Below, piece after piece: positions 57,901 through 64,000 of a stretch of 64,000 nucleotides of DNA. The notes under the pieces are model-generated. The model did no database searches. It worked only from the letters and a program-made list of their open reading frames with translations, and had not been told where the DNA came from. How positions within the stretch are numbered: position 1 is the stretch's first letter; the number at the start of each line of letters is the position of its first letter. Source of the DNA: Capillidium heterosporum (taxonomy: Eukaryota > Entomophthoromycota > Entomophthoromycetes > Entomophthorales > Capillidiaceae); assembly GCA_016630905.1 (NCBI GenBank), contig WBMQ01000007.1, positions 372,001-436,000 of the forward strand. Reading direction: 5' to 3'. Position numbers and translations under genes: made by a program.

Positions 57901-58643
57901 AGGTGTTGGAGAAGTTGATCTCTCTGGATAGGAAATCTAATGTATAGACTAAAATGGGCGGGAAAGTGGAGATAATGGTCAGCCCTGAAAATTGGGTTAT
58001 TAGTGTATCCAGGATATCGGCTGTAATTAAAACTCTTGGAATCCACTGCAGTAAAAGTACAGAGGCCAACGTAAACTCGATAATTAAGCAGTAGGCTGGC
58101 AGTTCTTGCTCGACATCGCCTTTTCTAGCGTACTCTGTGTTCTATTTAAAAATATTTAGAAACCAAAGCTGTAAACCAAATGATTCAACCGTATAGCTAT
58201 AAAGAAAAATATAATATATATATAATAAAAATTACCCATATGTAGATCATAACAAACAGTAAATTGATAAATGTATCAAGTAGATCCCAGTACCTGCCTA
58301 CCCTAGAGTTGTCCAAATAGAAAGCTATCCGTTGCCTCCAGGTTGGCCTCTGACCCATATCAGCCCAATTCTTCATTACATTGGTTGTAGTCTTGGTCCA
58401 ACTTTTGGTCGGCAACTCATTGGTCAAGCTGGAGCCCTCGATGCTGAGTTCGGATGTCGTAAAGTTGGAGCTATCTAAAGTCTTGGGTTTCTTGTAACTG
58501 ATACGGTTCAAAGTTTTAAACCGCGGTTGGGGTTTTGTAGGTACAATCGAACGGTTGCGTCGATGGGTTACGTTGATAGAGGTGCGTATTCTCCTTCCCT
58601 TAGCTTTGAGCAGCGGGGTGGTCTCTTGAGATTCCGGTTCCAT
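54989..58643 (-). pseudogene. Slo/BK-like RCK channel, copy c (two frame faults)
   Basis: Exons in the same plan: 58643-58236, 58141-57881, 57821-57704, 57650-57148, 57105-56976, 56937-56703, 56662-55234, 55167-54989. Start MEPESQETTPLLK. Voltage-sensor-like helices and the pore SSTSGFNSDIAPDD are intact. An extra base near 57160, at the very end of exon 4 inside RCK1, shifts the frame, and a second extra base near 55450 shifts RCK2's end. In the RCK2 region it is almost identical to copies a and b; its inter-RCK linker matches copy a almost perfectly (SEGEESEQENNILIEDLNPQ). The last exon is the best preserved, ending ELDKMYLIATKF. A truncated pore-only product of about 520 residues could still be made. 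Pseudogene is the simplest call unless the faults are sequence errors. Confidence 0.78.
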
Positions 58644-58716
58644 ATTTGAAGTTGAAAAGCAACTGTTGCCTCGAACTTTTGATAGAAGACTTGAAAGATA
58701 AAAGATACGGTTCACA

Positions 58717-58724
58717 TATTTATA
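58717..58724 (-). promoter_or_regulatory. TATA box of channel copy c
   Basis: TATAAATA on the minus strand, 74-81 bases upstream of the ATG at 58643, nearly the same spacing as copy b. Confidence 0.6.
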
Positions 58725-59577
58725 TTATCCAAATTGATTGATGAAAATGGTTTGGTGGGGTCAGTTTTAGTTTTTGCAAGTTGAAAACTAAACTGTCCAC
58801 CATTTTGTATGAATTTTAATTTAGGTGTATACGAAACAAATTGCCTAGTTTAGACTAGCTTACAAAGAAGTACGGATAAATTTTGATCTTCCAAATCTTT
58901 ATTTAGATCCTAGTCAATCTAGATGGCATTTGGATAGCCAGCTATAGATTTATATGGAAGTGGATATCTAGCTATAGTATAAATTGCCATGGCTCTGTTG
59001 TAAAAGTTCTAATCCCGAGGTATACATTAGTACTTTTTGCATCCTTATATATTCCGGAATTGCAAACTGTACTTTGCCATCAAAAGAAGCTAGCGATTTA
59101 CCCGATGGAACTGTAGAATGATTTAAATAAGGCACGTGTCTTGGATGCAGTCCTAGAGCGCTGCCGGCTCTCTTATGAAGTACACCAGCTATGGTGATTT
59201 AGAAGCCCAACTGCTTTCAAATGGATATTTTGATATATGGTGGATTTAGATAGGATTGCAAAACTGGAGTTATGGTGTAAATTACTTTACTAACCCTTTA
59301 AAATTGAACTTTAAAGAGTATTTGTACTAATCTATTAGCATCGTATTATTAGAGTCGAGGCAATGAAAAGCGATATATATCAAGTGGTGTTCTAAGCTCC
59401 CTATAATGGATTGATATAGTTTACTTGTAATCCTATATATAAGGCACTTGTAAATAGATGTATTTAAATTTGGAGTTCTGAACAACAAAAGTCAACTCAT
59501 CAGCACTCATATACAAAGCTTTAACTCTACAACAAAACTCCCTAAATACGAACCCAAATATACCACAGCACTTATAT
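58725..59577. other. Intergenic DNA
   Basis: Spacer between the channel cluster and the dehydratase gene. No gene recognised. Confidence 0.45.
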
Positions 59578-60477
59578 TTATTGATAGAGGTGACTATCTT
59601 CGGCATTAACTTCAGGGTCAGCATCAGGGTCGATACCCAACTGGTGCATCTTGACTGCCAACTCGAAAAGATAGTCGTAACACTCACACATAGCTTTAGC
59701 TTTTTCCCAAGTTGCTAAAATATAAACATTAGTATCTTTACATCAAATGTTTAAATAAAGACTTACGTCCCCACACGTAGACGCCATGACGGCGTACCAG
59801 TACGGCACAAGTTTCGGGGTACTGGTCCATAGCCTTTATCAAACATTGTAAACTATGAAATATAATAAGCATTTACCTTTGCCATCCTTTCCGTCAAATC
59901 CTCCTCCAGAGGTGTATTCTCAACGATGGGCACGACGAGCCTATCAAAGTACCGCAAAGCTTCCCCATGGCATCCCTTCCTAATACCTTTTATCATCTCC
60001 TGGTGGGTAATACGGAACTCATTACTCTTGGTCAACATAGTTACTAAGACGGCATTCTGGCTGTGGGTGTGGATACAGGCATAGGCGTTGGCTTTTAGGT
60101 AAGAATTGAAAAACAAAGGGGTGCATGCTGAAGGCTTGAACTTCTTCTTAGGTTCTAGAACTACTTTCTTGGTCGCTAGTTCTAGAACAAAGAGGTCTTC
60201 AGGTTCAATACGTTCCTTCTGGACGCCTGATGTTTAATTTTTGTTTAATGAATGTTAGTTTTTAAAAAAAGTACCAGAAGGTGCAATGTATACCAAATCC
60301 CTATTTGTTAATCAAATGTAAGGTTATAATTAATGATTTAAATTACTTTTCACGGATAGAGATACCGCCGCCGGTACCAGTTACCCAACCTAGAGTGTAG
60401 AATAAGCGACACAGTTCAGGGATAAGTTGACTGGCGTGGAATTTGTCATTCTTTATCAAGTCGGTTACGTTGCTCAT
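59578..60477 (-). CDS. MDE1: Methylthioribulose-1-phosphate dehydratase (methionine salvage)
   Basis: Cytosolic metal-dependent dehydratase of the class II aldolase fold, converting 5-methylthioribulose-1-phosphate in the methionine salvage pathway (MtnB/Mde1/APIP). Five exons, 60477-60347, 60300-60275, 60226-59877, 59833-59767, 59714-59578, give 236 residues, the family size. Visible motifs: [13 protein letters not shown] near 31-43 (phosphate-binding glycine loop), [21 protein letters not shown] (first two metal-binding histidines) and RRHGVYVWG (third), then the C-terminal helix [16 protein letters not shown]. Exon 2 is only 26 bases. A TATA element lies upstream at 60583-60588. Intact. 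Confidence 0.95.
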
Positions 60478-60825
60478 CTTTAATTGTTTTACTGAAATTC
60501 AACTTTGAATCTTGGTGTTGAGTGAGGTACTTGAACTTTCGTGATTTTTTGATTTGAGTTCAATTCCAACCAATTGATGCCCTTTATAAAGAACATCTGG
60601 GACACGTGGACTTTATCACAAGTATAAAGTGTATACTAGGTATAAAGACTATATGTACGCTTGCAAAACTGATTGTGTATATGTACAATATATCAGTCGG
60701 ATATACAAACTTCGATTGATATGAGCTAAACTTTATAAAGAAAGGTCTATAGTAATGAAAAGCACTAAATATCACTATCTTGCCAACAAAAGCTTTATTA
60801 CACCATATCAACCGTCAAGTTCAGC
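60478..60825. promoter_or_regulatory. Promoter of the dehydratase gene
   Basis: Minus-strand TATAAA at 60583-60588, 106 bases before the ATG at 60477. The rest is spacer up to the golgin 3' end. Confidence 0.5.
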
Positions 60826-63800
60826 TCAGTACCTTATGAGCTCCATTAATGTTTGAGTTTCGTTAGGAGAGAACTTCAATAGGTGAGTGAGGACTGTCAC
60901 CAGCTGAGGCTAAAATTCATGGTCAGCTTCAAATTTAATTTATAGAAAAAACTTACACGTCGCTCACGATCAGACAAAAATTTGAAGACGACATTGCGCA
61001 AATACTCGAGATTGACCGGTAGACCGTGGTCATTGGGTTCAAAGTCGTTGTAGTCGCTTAGGGATCGGCGGTCAGTGGGTGACGTGGGAGGTGGCGATCC
61101 CAAGCTGTTGGAACGTTGTAGCCGCTTGACTTCTTCCTTGAGATCCTAATGATTCATGAGTTGGTTAGGTAAGGGAAAGTTGAGTGGTATGTTAAACTTA
61201 CCCGGTTCAAGTTTCGGAGGTGTGACTCCCTTAGTTTACTCTGGTCGGTAAGCTGATCCCGCTCAGCGATGATCTTTTGAAGCTGCAATTCAACCTCTTC
61301 CAAGGTGGCCTAAAATTATGTTCGTTATAAGAATAAAGCTATAGGCTTACCAGCTTGGTACTATCCTCCGCTAACCTGGCATCTTTAGTTGAAAGTTCAT
61401 CGGTTAGATTGGCTACGTTCTCCTCCAAGCTCTTGCTGCTAACTTCCAAGCTGGTGAACTTTTCCTGTAGCTCGTCGGCTTTACGCTTGGCCTCATCTAA
61501 GTTTTGTTTAACATCGGTCAACTCTTTCTCGAGCTTCGTTTGAACTTCAGTACTGCTGGCCTGTAAGCCGACAATCTCATCTTGCAGTTTCTGTACCTTG
61601 TCGTTGGCGTTGAGTAAATCATTGCTCAGCTTTTCACCTTCGCTTGCTGAAGTTGTCTGAAGTTGGGTGTGTTGGTGATAGAGCTCATCCAGTTTACCAG
61701 CCTTCTCTTTGAAAAGTTGCCTCGAGGTATCTAGCTCTTGGTCTAGGACGTTACATCGTTCTTCGAGTTCTTTGACGCTGCTTTCTAACTTCTTGGCTTG
61801 CTCCATCAACTGTTGAACTTCCTCTTTGGCCTGCTTCAGTTCCTTTTCGTTGGATTCCGATTTTGCCTTGAAGTCGACGTTTTGTGTTTCAATCGATTGC
61901 TTGTCCTTATTGGCCTTGTCGATGGCGGTTTCTAGGTCTTTGATGGTCGTTTGGTAAGCCTCTCCCTTTTTACCCAACTCCACAAGCTCCTTGCTAAGTT
62001 TCTGGATTTCGTCTTTGGATGAAGAAGCCTCCCCTTTGAGTTGAGTGATCTCCTTACCATTTTCGCTGAGCTTTGAGTTGAGGCTCTTGATATGCTTCTG
62101 TTGGTTGGTAACCTCTGCCTCGACTTCCTTCTTTTCGTTTTCAAGTTGAAGGTTCTGGCGCTTGGAATGTCCTAAAGTCTTCTCTTTCTCTTTGATGGAA
62201 GCTTCGAGCTCGGAGATACGAGATTTCAGGGATTTGATGGTAGTGTTCCTAGTGTCAAAGTCCTTTTGTAGCCCAGTTAATTGTTGGCTCAAACTTTCGA
62301 TCTTTATATTAGCTTCCTTGACTGCTTCATCTTTGGCACCCATTGATTCGTTTTCGGCCTTGAGCTGGGCCAGCACCTTAAGCTCTTCGCTCTGTTGGTC
62401 GAGTTTAACCTTAAGTTCGTTCTGTGCGCTTTCAAGCGACGCCACTTCGGCTTTTGAGGCCTCAAATTGTGAATTGGAAGCAGATAACTCGGCTTGAAGT
62501 TTATTCAGTGACTCTACAGTCTCGCTGTAAAGAACATCTTTCGACTTAACTTCCTGTTCCAGCGCTCTAAGAGATTCCTCAAATTCGCTCTTACGATCCT
62601 GTAGCTCGGTTTCAATTGAAGTCAGCTTTTTCTTAGCCTCTTCAAGGTCTTCACCGTTTAGGCTGATGGTTTGGTTGAGTATACTGTTTTCCTCGATTTG
62701 CTGTTGAAGTTTCTTTTCGATACTTTCAATCTCGCTGGCTTTTTGCGCAATTTGAGCCTCTAGTTGTTGAATTATACCTAGGTTGTTGGGTTCATCTACG
62801 GTAACTGGTGCTGGAATAGGGGTCTGCTCTTCAACCTTAGCTAAAGCTTCGACTTTCTTCTTGTTCTTCTTCTTTTGAGTTTTAGATAAGGGTTTAGAAG
62901 GTGTAGGAGGTGATATAGCAGCAGTTCTTTCAATTGAGGAAGTGGAGTCAGAGGGCACAATTTTTTTGGACTCGGTAGCGGTAAGGCTTTCGGTGTACTG
63001 GTTAGCTTTGATCTTCTCAATCTCCGATTTCAAATTCGAAATTTCGCCGTTTTTCTCTTCAAGCGACGTTTTGAAAGAGTTGATAAGGGTAGTCTGCACT
63101 GTTACCTTTTTATTCAAACTACTATTTTCTTCGTTCAGTGATGTGAATCGTTCCCCGATAGCAGAAATCTTCTCACCTATGTTCTTGGCCTTTGATAAAT
63201 TCTTGGGCAAGCCAGAGTAAATAGTGTCAACCTCGGTTAACTGTGAAACCAGTTCTTTAGACTTTTCATTTTCTTCTGTGGCTAGAAAGAATTTTATTAA
63301 GAATGTAAAGAATATTACAGACATACCTTTTCCAGTTTAATTCAGCCAAGCTGTCGTGTTTAATGGTTAGAGTTTTGAAACTATCCAAAACCTCTTCGTG
63401 CTTTTTTGTAACATCCTCGTATTTACTTTTACAATCGGTGAGCTCAGTCTGCACGTTCTCGTAATCTTTCTGTAATTGGGATAATTTGGTTTCGAGTGAA
63501 ACGTTGCTTTCACTTTGATCTTTGAGCTGCTGTTCGTTATTGGTGTAGTTCTTTTTAAGAGCTTCAAGCTCTAAAGAAACGTGCTCGAGTTGGACCCTGG
63601 CTTCATTTAATGCTGTAGAATCTTCATCCTTTTCGTCGGGAATGATCTTTTTCGCCTCGATCATCAAATCGGACAGTGCAGCCAACGTGCCGTTCCCTTC
63701 GGCTTCAACTATTCCCTGAGATAGTTTCTCCTTAAGCGATTGAAGTTTGGTTATTAATGGTTCTATGGGGCTGCGTTAGCACAATGCAACTATTAGTACA

Positions 63801-63996
63801 ATGGTACCTTCGATTTTCTATATATATTGTAAATAAATATCTATATGATGGAAATACCTGTTTCTCTTCAAGCTCCTTTACAACTCTATTTGCCTCGGAT
63901 AGCTTTTCGGTAGCTTCTTTCAACTTTTTCTCCGTTTCTTTGATACATTAACATTGGACAACCGTATAAATTTACCTTGATTTTGTTGCGCAACAT
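60826..63996 (-). CDS. GRIP-domain golgin (trans-Golgi tether)
   Basis: Long coiled-coil tether of the trans-Golgi, recruited by an Arl1-type GTPase through its GRIP domain. Several exons are visible; the largest covers about 63285-61348 (about 650 residues of almost unbroken Glu/Lys/Leu heptads). Start candidate is ATG at 63996 (MLRNKIK), four bases from the window edge; translation may begin further out. A lysine-rich patch KTQKKKNKKK lies near 62870. The C-terminal exons carry SLGSPPPTSPTDRRSLSD and the GRIP motif NLEYLRNVVFKFLSDRERR, continuing QLVTVLTHLLKFSPNETQT and stopping at 60826-60828. The exon boundary between about 63735 and 63861 is unresolved: the simple CAG/CCCC join is out of frame, but a longer intron ending CTTAAG near 63735 would keep it. 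Comparable to fungal Imh1 or animal golgin-245 by layout. Confidence 0.88.
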
Positions 63997-64000
63997 TTTT

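Noticed and set aside
1-64000. Virus-derived elements, CRISPR arrays, rRNA or tRNA genes
   Set aside because: No reverse transcriptase, capsid, envelope, regular spacer array or RNA-gene consensus was seen on either strand.

Overview
The window is nuclear DNA of a fungus. Most genes are cut by short GT-AG introns of about 36-60 bases, intergenic DNA is AT-rich and codon-dense islands are richer in GC. The gene set is eukaryotic and fungal-compatible: ataxin-2/Pbp1 with PAM2 motif, RNA polymerase I/III subunit AC19, methylthioribulose-1-phosphate dehydratase, a GRIP golgin, DNAJC11, a TXNL1/PITH thioredoxin, a PIN-less DIS3L2 exonuclease, EF-hand MscS channels and Slo/BK-like RCK channels. Slo-like channels, kelch-type single-pass membrane proteins and BTB proteins together suggest an early-diverging (zoopagomycete/Entomophthorales-like, for example Conidiobolus-like) fungus. 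The lineage is inference.

Layout. 1-1391: cationic amino acid permease (minus, running off the left edge). 4901-7183 and 21372-23636: two DIS3L2-like genes that share an almost identical 1.4-kb core. 8023-9249: TXNL1, ten exons. 11461-12975: F-box/LRR protein. 13970-18074: a decayed IS630/Tc1-type transposon, an old inverted copy of a 0.6-kb dispersed repeat and a dead kelch-type gene. 18075-20510: DNAJC11. 24605-26298: decayed piggyBac transposase. 26858-28105: the intact kelch-type membrane protein. 29066-29658: young copy of the 0.6-kb repeat (its near-twin lies at 9745-10337). 29963-33968: ataxin-2 and AC19, head to head. 35056-36037: dead BTB gene.

38483-58643 is an ion-channel island: two EF-hand MscS genes tail to tail (plus copy damaged, minus copy intact), followed by three tandem Slo/BK-like genes. 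The three channels are mosaics of one another, with stretches swapped by gene conversion that include introns, and all three carry frame breaks near the 3' end. Their pore reads TSGFNSD or TSGFRSD where potassium channels have TVGYGD. 59578-60477 is the methionine-salvage dehydratase and 60826-63996 the golgin.

How the genes relate: the island holds calcium- or membrane-tension-responsive channels, plausibly for turgor or Ca2+ signalling, but that link is inferred from families and proximity. The other genes are unrelated housekeeping. Nothing viral and no CRISPR, rRNA or tRNA gene was recognised.
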